A stretch of 64,000 nt of DNA from Bacillota bacterium (lineage in GTDB: Bacteria; Bacillota; Bacilli; Paenibacillales; NBRC-103111). The stretch covers positions 24,181 through 88,180 of the forward strand of contig JAEWIS010000049.1 of the NCBI GenBank assembly GCA_023386955.1, given 5' to 3'. Below are positions 50,736 to 57,958 of this stretch, in pieces. Made by a program: the position numbers and the translations under genes. The notes beneath the pieces are model-generated. The model had not been told where the DNA came from and made no database searches. It saw nothing but the letters and a program-made list of their open reading frames with translations. Every line of letters begins with the position of its first letter. Within the stretch, counting starts at the first letter, position 1.

Positions 50736-51614
50736 ATGCTTCGAAGCCCGCCATTCATACGGCTGCTGTTGCTGGATATACGGCTACTGGCCCGGTCCAA
50801 AATTTTTTATTACAAGCTGATTCTGCTGCCCCTGGTGTTGGTGTTTATTCTGGGCAGTATGTTCGGGGACGGAGCCGTGCAGCAAGCGGCACCCGCTGCG
50901 GCGCCCGGGATTCCTGCGTCTTTGGCGGCTGTGCTGAACGTAGAGCAGGTTGCCGTTGTGGCCGGACCGCTGAACGCTGTGCAATACGAATCCGTAGCCA
51001 TGATGGTGATGTTCTCGATCCTGACAGCCTTCGAGCTGGCCCACAGCATCGTCGACGACCGCCTGAAGGGAACGCTGGGACGAATCCGCTCCTCTCCTTT
51101 GCCGGTTTGGGAGTACAGCCTTGGAAAGCTGCTGGGCATGACATTGGCGGTATGCGTTCAGATGACGGTGGTTATGGCCGGCGCACGGCTTTTGTTCGGC
51201 GTACATTGGAATCACGTGCCGGGTGTGCTGCTGGTTACCCTTGCTTACGGGCTGGCCATCGGCGCCATTGTATTATGCTGCGGTCTCGCCGCCGGAAGCC
51301 ACAGCGCCATTTCGTCCATGTCAACGCCCATACTCTACGGCTTCAGCTTCCTGGGAGGCAGCTTCATCAGCAAATACAGCCTTCCCGACGGCCTCCGCCG
51401 CATTCAGGAGCTGCTGCCCAACGGCAAGGCGCTGAATGCGTATCTGGCCCTGCAGCGGGGCGGCGGCCTCCGGGATATCCGGGGGGATGTGCTGACACTG
51501 GTGGCGTTGTCGCTGGTTTTTTTCACCGCTGCATTCTTCATTTCGCAAAAACAAGGAGGCTATATCCATGCCGCTGCTGTGCATAACCGGCAAACAAATC
51601 AAGCTGATGTGTAG
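50736..51614 (+). CDS. ABC-2 type permease (first)
   Basis: 292 residues, ATG with TAGGAGG upstream, 12 bases after the ATPase gene. An N-terminal anchor near residues 28-45, an extracytoplasmic segment (about 45-90) and five helices follow ('VAMMVMFSILTAFELAHSIV', 'LLVTLAYGLAIGAIVLCCGL'). 'DDRLKGTLGRIRSSPLP' is the family's cytoplasmic coupling-loop motif. The gene overlaps the next permease by 47 bases. It is shorter than typical LnrM-like permeases (about 380-400 residues), so its extracytoplasmic domain is reduced. Confidence 0.9.
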   Translation: MLRSPPFIRLLLLDIRLLARSKIFYYKLILLPLVLVFILGSMFGDGAVQQAAPAAAPGIPASLAAVLNVEQVAVVAGPLNAVQYESVAMMVMFSILTAFELAHSIVDDRLKGTLGRIRSSPLPVWEYSLGKLLGMTLAVCVQMTVVMAGARLLFGVHWNHVPGVLLVTLAYGLAIGAIVLCCGLAAGSHSAISSMSTPILYGFSFLGGSFISKYSLPDGLRRIQELLPNGKALNAYLALQRGGGLRDIRGDVLTLVALSLVFFTAAFFISQKQGGYIHAAAVHNRQTNQADV

Positions 51615-52704
51615 GAACCGGGCAGCGCTGCTGGCTCTGATCGCTGCACCGCTGCTGCTGGCTTATCTGTTCTCCTATTCCGCAGCTGAACCGAGGGCGT
51701 CCCTCTACACGGCGGGTCTGGATGGCAGCAGCCTCTCCAAAATCCTTCTGGCCCACCTGGAGCAAGACAAAACCGTCAAGGTGGTGCCTGCTGCAGAGAA
51801 GCTAATCCGCAGCCGCATTGCAGACGGTGAGCTGGCGGCCGGGCTTGTCATTGACCCCGGCTACGGCGGCTTGGCGGCTCGAGGAAACACCGGCCAGCCT
51901 GCTGCGGCCAAACCGCCGCTTCGCCTGCTGGTTGGCCAAGCGGACAGCAGCATTGCCGTGTTGGAGGCGGCCATAACCAAGGCCGAAGCGGCCGTGGCCG
52001 CCGGAACACTCCCAGCAGCCTCCGCTAGCGGCCACACCTCCGATGCCGCTGAGAAAACAGCTGCCGGGAAATTGGCTTTGCCCCGGCTGAACGGCTTTAT
52101 GGCCATGTTTCTGTGGGCTGCCGCCTTCCTGGCCTTCCGCTCACTGATCGATGAGCGGGAAAACCGCACCGCTGAGCGGCTTCTGGCCTCGCCCCTGCCC
52201 TATTGGCAGCATATGCTCTCCAAAATCGGCGCCGGGCTCGGCTTTGGCCTGCTGATGATCGGGCTGGTTTGGGGAGGCGGCCGGGGCCTGCTGCACATTG
52301 GGATTGGAGGGGGTGCAGCTGCGGAGCTGCCCCTTTGGGCCGCCTACTGGTGGGCGCTGTCGGGAATCTCCCTGGTGCTGGCCTTGCTGGCCCGCAGCCA
52401 CCGCAGCTTTACGGTGTTCGGCTCCATCGCAACGGCCTTGGCCGGGATACTGGGGGGGGCCTTCTTCTCCATCGAAAAGGCCTCCGCCCCAGGCTGGATT
52501 TATGGGTTGTCACGGCTTGTTCCCGGAACATGGTTGACCCGCAGCCTCCAGGCGCTAAACGGCGGGTCCTCCTCCCTGCAGTCTCAATGGCCCACCCTTC
52601 TGCTGCTGGCAGGCTTAGGCACACTTTGTATGTTTGCGGCCCTGCTGGTCGCATCCCGCAATATGCGCCTTGGCTTCCGGGCGCAGGAGAGGAGTTTATC
52701 ATGA
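51568..52704 (+). CDS. ABC-2 type permease (second)
   Basis: 378 residues. ATG has AAGGAGG 8 bases upstream and lies inside the end of the previous gene, a 47-base overlap. A first helix (about 18-35) is followed by a large extracytoplasmic domain (about 45-170, rich in Ala and Gly), then 'NGFMAMFLWAAAFLAFRSLI' and the coupling-loop motif 'DERENRTAERLLASPLPYWQ', and four more helices. It would form a heterodimeric channel with the first permease, driven by the LnrL-like ATPase. Confidence 0.9.
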   Translation: MPLLCITGKQIKLMCRNRAALLALIAAPLLLAYLFSYSAAEPRASLYTAGLDGSSLSKILLAHLEQDKTVKVVPAAEKLIRSRIADGELAAGLVIDPGYGGLAARGNTGQPAAAKPPLRLLVGQADSSIAVLEAAITKAEAAVAAGTLPAASASGHTSDAAEKTAAGKLALPRLNGFMAMFLWAAAFLAFRSLIDERENRTAERLLASPLPYWQHMLSKIGAGLGFGLLMIGLVWGGGRGLLHIGIGGGAAAELPLWAAYWWALSGISLVLALLARSHRSFTVFGSIATALAGILGGAFFSIEKASAPGWIYGLSRLVPGTWLTRSLQALNGGSSSLQSQWPTLLLLAGLGTLCMFAALLVASRNMRLGFRAQERSLS

Positions 52705-52874
52705 TCCTCACTCTGAGCGTGGCCGAGCTGCTGCTGGGGCTATTCATCAATATCCGAATCGGACGCCTCGCCGTGGCTCTCTTCCGCAAGGACGGCACCT
52801 CCTCGCGGCTGCCCCTGCGGGTCCTTGGAATTTTCCTGCTGATCAATGCCGTCTCCCGGATTTTCCATATCTAA
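52701..52874 (+). CDS. 57-residue membrane protein coupled to the ABC exporter
   Basis: ATG at 52701 overlaps the stop of the second permease (ATGA) and has AGGAG 6 bases upstream, so it is translationally coupled. It encodes two hydrophobic stretches ('ILTLSVAELLLGLFINI' and 'VLGIFLLINAVSRIFHI') joined by a basic loop 'RKDGTSSRLPLR'. A strong terminator follows. It is too short for routine gene callers and is not part of the standard lnr set. It could be a small regulator or stabiliser of the exporter, or help the kinase sense it. Confidence 0.72.
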   Translation: MILTLSVAELLLGLFINIRIGRLAVALFRKDGTSSRLPLRVLGIFLLINAVSRIFHI

Positions 52875-52888
52875 AGACGTAATCCCCA

Positions 52889-52926
52889 AAAACGCCCTGT
52901 GCTTCGACAAGGAAGCAGGGCGTTTT
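52889..52926. terminator. Bidirectional terminator after the ABC operon
   Basis: AAAACGCCCTG (52889-52899) and CAGGGCGTTTT (52916-52926) form an 11-base perfect stem with A and T tracts on both sides. The loop contains GCTTCGA, as in the terminator at 46386-46424. Confidence 0.9.
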
Positions 52927-52954
52927 TCTTTTACCATCGATTAAAGCTGCTTAG

Positions 52955-53731
52955 CTACGTCCGGGTAACCCCTGGCTTGGTCCTCGTCCGGAACAGTCCC
53001 GCCCCCAGCCCTCCAATGGCTCCAAGCAGCGCTATGCTCCAGCCGTCGAAGGTTGGCCGGGATAAATCCGGGGACAGATACGCTCCATGCTGATGGAGTT
53101 TGTTATCCACATACCGGGCTAACTCAAACTTCCCGTGGCTAATGCTCCACTTCTGCTGACGGATGGCGGCACGCAAGGGTTCATTGGCTTCAATAGTTTT
53201 GTCCAATACCGCCTCCAGGCTCTCCAGCTTGACGTAATAATGCTTCCCGTTGGCTGCAGCCTCCGAGGTCTCCTTGGTCTGAAACGGTCTGACATACCGC
53301 CAGCCCTTCTCATACGTAGGGTAGCTGGTATAGCCGTAACCGGTTTCATAGAATGCCGAGCCTTTTGTCCCCTCCGGAATAGCGGTGATGGTGGTGCCTT
53401 TGGGAATTTCCAGGGCAGGCGCTTCTCCGCCGGCGGGGATATTTTCGTAATAGTGCAAGGCCACAGGCGACGGTATCCGATGAGTCAAGGTATAAGCGGG
53501 TTCTGCGGAATTCCCGGAAAAATACGAGGCATATTCAGCCAGGTCCATTTGCTCCAGAGGAATGCCTTGCTGATACGGGCTGGCGTTGGCCGCCGGAGAG
53601 AAATCCTTCCGCAGCTGATTATTATGATATAGCGCGTCCCCTGTCCGGTACACAAAAATCCCAAGGAGAATCACCCCCACCACCATACCACCCCACTGAA
53701 GCAATCGTTTCGAAACAGGCAGAATCCGCAT
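52955..53731 (-). CDS. Membrane-anchored protein of unknown function
   Basis: 258 residues with an N-terminal helix 'WGGMVVGVILLGIFVY' (about 13-28), a large presumably extracytoplasmic region (about 30-225) and a C-terminal helix 'WSIALLGAIGGLGAGLF' followed by a basic tail 'RTRTKPGVTRT'. The middle has 'IPKGTTITAIPEGTKGS' and 'EKGWRYVRPFQTKE', which resemble SH3-like segments. It starts 23 bases from the end of the secreted-protein gene 53755-54309 on the same strand, so they are probably cotranscribed. Function unknown. Confidence 0.75.
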   Translation of the reverse strand: MRILPVSKRLLQWGGMVVGVILLGIFVYRTGDALYHNNQLRKDFSPAANASPYQQGIPLEQMDLAEYASYFSGNSAEPAYTLTHRIPSPVALHYYENIPAGGEAPALEIPKGTTITAIPEGTKGSAFYETGYGYTSYPTYEKGWRYVRPFQTKETSEAAANGKHYYVKLESLEAVLDKTIEANEPLRAAIRQQKWSISHGKFELARYVDNKLHQHGAYLSPDLSRPTFDGWSIALLGAIGGLGAGLFRTRTKPGVTRT

Positions 53732-53754
53732 GTTGTCCTCCTCTTTTGTGATCT

Positions 53755-54309
53755 TTATTCCGTAACTCTTTTCAGTTCAAACTGCGTTGCTTCCAAAATC
53801 AGAATGAGCCTGTTTTCATTGATGGACATAAAGCTCATTGGTATCCCAAACCCCGTAGCGGAGTCGGATACACCGATGAGTTTGACCTGATCATTAAAAT
53901 TCAAGCTTGGCATATCCATTTTTGTCAGCCGGTAAAAAGCATCCTTGTTGTAGCATACGTTTTGAATGTTATATTGCGGATTTTGCAATTCATATTGATA
54001 AACGTCATATTGCTGAAACCCTTTGGAGGAGAAAACATGTTCATTGATCATCAGCTCATCGCCGATAACCTGCTGTCCCTCAGGATATTCGGAAGCATCA
54101 TTATACGAATCGGCGAAACCCAACAGCCTTTCCACCTTCCAGGTTCCGTAGAAAAATTCCGCGGTTTCACGATCCCACTCCATCGTTCCCGCACAATACT
54201 CCGATGAATGATCCGGCGCAGCCGAACCGGCAGGAATCACTCCGGCCTCCTCGCCCGACCCAAACCAATACGACAGAGACGTGAACAGAGCCAATATCAC
54301 CTTAACCAT
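53755..54309 (-). CDS. Secreted protein of unknown function
   Basis: About 184 residues. ATG at 54309 has GAGGAGG 7 bases upstream; the long upstream frame to 54468 overlaps the divergent gene. The N-terminus 'MVKVILALFTSLSYWF' looks like a weak signal peptide or anchor. The rest contains 'EFFYGTWKVERLLGFADSYN' and 'ELMINEHVFSSKGFQQYDVY', which are lipocalin-like phrases, and ends 'RLILILEATQFELKRV'. Two cysteines are present. The 'GTWKVERLLG' start and the closing 'LILE' strand support a small calycin-like barrel. The ligand is unknown. Confidence 0.72.
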   Translation of the reverse strand: MVKVILALFTSLSYWFGSGEEAGVIPAGSAAPDHSSEYCAGTMEWDRETAEFFYGTWKVERLLGFADSYNDASEYPEGQQVIGDELMINEHVFSSKGFQQYDVYQYELQNPQYNIQNVCYNKDAFYRLTKMDMPSLNFNDQVKLIGVSDSATGFGIPMSFMSINENRLILILEATQFELKRVTE

Positions 54310-54460
54310 CTTATCCTCCTCTGATACCGGACATAAATACCAACACATATCTGACGTTTTTTCCTTTATGTAAGTTGCGGCTTTTTTGTATGTTGACCGG
54401 GCGGCGGACGGCGGAGCTATAATGGGCACAGATCTGATTCTATCGTAAGGGGTGCTCCGA

Positions 54461-56161
54461 TTGAACACAACGCTAGATTTACTCCAAAAGCTGATCCTGG
54501 TTGAACATGAGTCTCATACCATCCGTTTATGCGGCCCAACCGCCAATCAACTTACCGTAATCCATTGTCCGGAAGACATAGAGCTGGAAGGCCAACCTAC
54601 CCGGGAGGAACAGGGCTGGGTAATCACCCTGCGGGCCAACAGCAGAAGAACGGCCTACCTCAGTCTGACGGTGGAGCTCCGGCTGGACGGAGAAACCCGG
54701 CTGCAGGATATTCCAACACGGATTTTTGGCAGGAAGGAGCACTTCCTGTGTATGGTGACCACCTCCAATTTCCATTGGGGTTACAATCCAAGCAAGGTCA
54801 AGGAGATTGAACGGACCGGTGAGCCGCGGCTTCATCATGTTTACGGCGACCCTGTCATGTGCCACGGCCATGCGCTGGATTCCTCCATATACATGGCGGA
54901 GGGCTGTCACCAGTATGAAGCTCCTGTAACATGGCTGATCGATGCGGATGTAGCCCAGGCCGGGGCGGAGCTGTTAACCGGCTGGCATCAGGCTTATGGC
55001 GACGATGTGGGTGTGCTGCCCAGTTCATTTTTTCACCATAATCCAGTGAACTACAATGTGGACGCTACGGTGGAGGAGACGGCCCGGATGCTCAAGCATC
55101 ACCGGGAAGCCATCAAGACGGCCATGTCCCGCCAAGGCTGGCTCATGCATCCGAAGATACTGGGTGTAGACCAGTGGGTAGGCGGCATCGGCAGCAGCTT
55201 CCTACAGGCGGCCAAGGAGCTGGAGTTCGGGGCCATCTGGGGAATCTGCTTCGATCATGAAACCTGTGACAGCAGCATGTACCATGAAGGTGCCCCCTGG
55301 GATGCGTACCGGCTGCGGGAGGATAATTTCCGCTATCCTACGGCCGAGAGCGGCGCATTATGGGCATTTGCCTGGACGTCGAGAGATTTGGTCAACAGCT
55401 TCCTGGAGTATCCCGGCGCATCCGTCTATTACAGCACCGATCCGGACGATATCCGGGTGGCCGGCATTATGGACCAGCAGGAGGATTATTGGACAAGGAT
55501 TCATGAGGGGTTTGTGAGCAATGCGCATAACGATTTTACCTGCTTCGTTATTCATAACGAGGATCATGATGCCCACAGGGAATCGTCCCAGCATTATATC
55601 GGGCATTATCTGTCCCAGCTGCCTGAGGGTGTTGTAGCGGTAACGCTGGAGGAGGTCCGTCAATGGCTGGAGCTGCGTTATCCTCATGGACAGCATCCTT
55701 CCCAGCTCCTGGAGCTGGCGGACCCGTTAACCTGCCATGATGCGGTTGCCGCTAAGCGTCATAAAGGCAGCCCTCCCGCCCATTGGGGACAAACCGATGG
55801 ACATAATCCGGGAGTGCTGTGTTATTACGGCGCGGATGCCCGGTGGATGGCCGGGGAAGGGGAGCAGACACCTGCACAATATATCGACTACGGAGCAACG
55901 GTTGGTTTTGCGGAAACGGGCACCAGCCCCAAGAAGCCAATCCCGATATTGACTGACTGGCAGGAAGCTGTTGAGCTTACACCCGAGGGTGAGGTGCTGT
56001 CCGTAAGCTTCACCGCAGACTTGGAGTTCAGCAAGCTTCCCCTCATCTGGTGGGACCGTCCCGAGCTGGCCGGGGACGCCTGTACGACTCGAGCGGTGAT
56101 CTGCTACGTTGACGTTGTGAAGGGGCGGAATGAGTGCACCGTTATGATGAAACAGCCGTAA
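54461..56161 (+). CDS. Large protein of unknown function, possible carbohydrate-active barrel
   Basis: About 566 residues, no signal peptide. TTG at 54461 has AAGGGG 8 bases upstream; a GTG at 54452 falls inside that site. A beta-rich N-terminus (about 1-100) is followed by a barrel-like region with many His, Asp and Trp: 'TSNFHWGYNPSK', 'GHALDSSIYMAEGCHQYEAP', 'TWLIDADVAQ', 'SSFFHHNPVNYNVDATVEE' and 'CFVIHNEDHDAHRE'. The wording suggests a NodB/GH57/GH38-type (beta/alpha)7 barrel acting on sugars, with a C-terminal beta domain (about 440-566). No family could be assigned with certainty, and the catalytic residues are not proven. Confidence 0.6.
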   Translation: MNTTLDLLQKLILVEHESHTIRLCGPTANQLTVIHCPEDIELEGQPTREEQGWVITLRANSRRTAYLSLTVELRLDGETRLQDIPTRIFGRKEHFLCMVTTSNFHWGYNPSKVKEIERTGEPRLHHVYGDPVMCHGHALDSSIYMAEGCHQYEAPVTWLIDADVAQAGAELLTGWHQAYGDDVGVLPSSFFHHNPVNYNVDATVEETARMLKHHREAIKTAMSRQGWLMHPKILGVDQWVGGIGSSFLQAAKELEFGAIWGICFDHETCDSSMYHEGAPWDAYRLREDNFRYPTAESGALWAFAWTSRDLVNSFLEYPGASVYYSTDPDDIRVAGIMDQQEDYWTRIHEGFVSNAHNDFTCFVIHNEDHDAHRESSQHYIGHYLSQLPEGVVAVTLEEVRQWLELRYPHGQHPSQLLELADPLTCHDAVAAKRHKGSPPAHWGQTDGHNPGVLCYYGADARWMAGEGEQTPAQYIDYGATVGFAETGTSPKKPIPILTDWQEAVELTPEGEVLSVSFTADLEFSKLPLIWWDRPELAGDACTTRAVICYVDVVKGRNECTVMMKQP

Positions 56162-56317
56162 GAGCTGCTTTGAAGATATGACTCATCAAACGGGCAGAAC
56201 CTTGGGTTCTGTCCTGTTTGGTGTGTCCAGCTTGGCGGATAGAGACGCTAACGAATCTATTGTGAAGAGCGTTCAGGGACGCGCACGCGGGAACGTGACT
56301 CCCTCCCTCGTCCGAAA

Positions 56318-56492
56318 TGCAGAAGTGCATTTATTTTGTAAACAAACCTTCGTTTTTTCTTCTATCCCTGCAAAAGTGCAGTTATTTTCGTCAGATGGGA
56401 GTACGATGGAGCCTGCGGCGGAAATTAGATGCACTTTTGCATTCGGGGCGCAGGGAGCGGCGGAAATCCGGTAGAATAGATGTACTTTTGCA
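56318..56492. repeat. Mirrored four-copy intergenic repeat (TGCAAAAGTGCA family)
   Basis: Part of a 543-base gap (56162-56704) without a gene. Forward copies at 56318-56338 and 56369-56389 read close to TGCAaAAGTGCAxTTATTTT. Inverted copies at 56421-56441 and 56474-56492 end in ACTTTTGCA. The step is about 51 bases on both sides and the block is symmetrical around 56405. The 56500-56704 part shows nothing further beyond the leader of the next gene. Confidence 0.75.
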
Positions 56493-56704
56493 GGATAGTA
56501 GTGGGTTAAATTGGATATTAAACGTTTATGAGGCACACGAGTGGAGAAGGTGTTTTAATTGTTGCCCACTTGATCATGTTCTACAGCTTCGTTAGCCTGG
56601 AGCTTGCAGCTGTAAGACATTCGTAATACTTCGTTTAGGGAATCGTAAGCTCTCTTCTTTATCCTAATCCATGTAAGATACCAAACCAATGGAGAGTGAT
56701 AAGG

Positions 56705-57175
56705 ATGATGAAAGCAAACAAAGGCAAGACGCTGATGATGATGGCGGTATTGATGCTGTCCCTGGCCTTTTCGGGCTTCGCCCACGCCGCAGCACTGAAA
56801 ACAATGAAGAGTGACAGCGGAATGGAGCTTTTTCATCTGAGGCAGGCATCGGAAATGTATGGCTACAGCATCGAATGGAATGACCTGGAACGATCCGTAA
56901 CCTTAGTATATATGGATAAAATGGACGACAGCATGATGGGCGACGACACGATGATGAAGGACGACAAGATGATGGACGACGGCTCCATGATGAAGGACGA
57001 CAAGATGTTGATGCCAGCGGGGAAAATGATTAAGCTGTGGATTGACTCCAAGGAAATCATGATCGATGGCATGAAGGTCACTTTGGATACAGCCCCAGCC
57101 ATTTATGATGGCAGCACCTATGTGGTGGAAGCGCTGATCACACAATACATGAAGCCTGCCATGGCCATGAACTGA
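56705..57175 (+). CDS. Secreted copper-amine-oxidase-N-like protein with Met/Asp-rich insert
   Basis: 156 residues. ATG at 56705 has GGAGAG 8 bases upstream; a GTG at 56696 is possible. A signal peptide (about 1-28, ending 'FAHA') gives a mature protein of about 128 residues with 21 methionines (about 16 percent). The flanks look like a small copper amine oxidase N-terminal-type domain ('FHLRQASEMYGYSIEWNDLE' and 'MKVTLDTAPAIYDGSTYVVE'), split by an insert of Met and Asp pairs ('DSMMGDDTMMKDD', repeated). Met pairs suit Cu(I) binding or serving as oxidant bait, and the downstream MsrAB would be able to re-reduce them. It heads a six-gene operon with a two-component system and thiol-redox genes. 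Confidence 0.8.
   Translation: MMKANKGKTLMMMAVLMLSLAFSGFAHAAALKTMKSDSGMELFHLRQASEMYGYSIEWNDLERSVTLVYMDKMDDSMMGDDTMMKDDKMMDDGSMMKDDKMLMPAGKMIKLWIDSKEIMIDGMKVTLDTAPAIYDGSTYVVEALITQYMKPAMAMN
56951..57007 (+). repeat. Direct repeat encoding the Met/Asp insert
   Basis: A 21-base unit beginning ATGATGAAGGACGACAAG occurs at 56951-56971 and again at 56987-57007, a 36-base period (12 codons). It shows that the Met-rich insert grew by tandem duplication. Confidence 0.85.
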
Positions 57176-57185
57176 GGAAAGCTGA

Positions 57186-57250
57186 GCTGAACCATCCTCT
57201 TATGATATGATGGTGTCAAATTCAATTTCCGGAATTTGGGGTGGTTCAGC
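57186..57250 (+). promoter_or_regulatory. Leader hairpin that would sequester the response-regulator ribosome site
   Basis: GCTGAACCATCC (57186-57197) and GGGTGGTTCAGC (57239-57250) are 12-base inverted arms with one G-T or mismatch pair. The second arm ends at the ATG of the response regulator and contains the GGGTGG ribosome site. Between the arms lies a TATGAT-like -10 candidate (near 57201). Folding would hide the start, so it may tune expression relative to the Met-rich gene; alternatively it is a DNA operator. Confidence 0.5.
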
Positions 57251-57958
57251 ATGAAGGAACGGGTGCTGGTTGCAGATGACGATACGAATATTACCGATGT
57301 TTGCCGCAGGTATCTGGAACGGGAGGGGTATCTGGTTATCACCGCCAAGGACGGTGTGGAGGCCCTGGAGCTTTGGCGCAGCCAAACGCCGAACCTGATT
57401 GTGCTTGACCTGATGATGCCCCATAAGAGCGGTTGGGAAGTCTGCAACGAAATCCGGCAAACGGAGGATATCCCCATCGTGATGCTGACCGCCCGCGGTG
57501 AAGAGCAGGACCGGCTAATGGGACTGACCATGGGTGCAGATGATTATTTGACCAAACCCTTCAGTCCAAGAGAGCTTGTGCTGCGGGTCAGGGCAATTCT
57601 GCGCCGGATGCGGTATGTCCAGGCATCGCCAGCCACTTCAGCAGAACACACCATCAAATGCGAGGGACTTACCATTGACGTGGCCAAGCGCAAGGTGGAG
57701 ATCAGCGGGCAGCCGGTTGAATTGACCGTGACGGAGTTCGAATTGCTGTACCTGCTTGCCAGCCATCCCGGCCAGGTTTTTTCCCGGACTCAGATTCTGA
57801 GTAAGGTGTGGGATTTCAGCTACGAGGGAGATACAACCACGGTTACCGTGCATATCCGGAGACTAAGGGAAAAAATCGAGCAGACCCCCTCCGATCCGAA
57901 ATTCATCAAGACGGTCTGGGGAATCGGCTACAAATTTGCGGGTGATGGCAGCTCATGA
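57251..57958 (+). CDS. OmpR-type response regulator
   Basis: About 235 residues. The receiver has 'VLVADDDTNI', phosphoacceptor Asp in 'LIVLDLMMPHKSGW', 'VMLTARGEE' and 'YLTKPFSPRE'. The winged-helix effector has 'VELTVTEFELLYLLASHPGQ' then 'SYEGDTTTVTVHIRRLREKI'. Its TGA overlaps the ATG of the kinase gene. It sits between the Met-rich gene and its own kinase in the operon, and most simply activates the whole set, including msrAB and the Trx genes. Confidence 0.93.
   Translation: MKERVLVADDDTNITDVCRRYLEREGYLVITAKDGVEALELWRSQTPNLIVLDLMMPHKSGWEVCNEIRQTEDIPIVMLTARGEEQDRLMGLTMGADDYLTKPFSPRELVLRVRAILRRMRYVQASPATSAEHTIKCEGLTIDVAKRKVEISGQPVELTVTEFELLYLLASHPGQVFSRTQILSKVWDFSYEGDTTTVTVHIRRLREKIEQTPSDPKFIKTVWGIGYKFAGDGSS

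Noticed and set aside
52203..52700. Upstream part of the open frame that ends at 52874
   Set aside because: It overlaps the second permease in another frame and reads as nonsense; only the last 57 codons, from the ATG at 52701 with its own ribosome site, look real.
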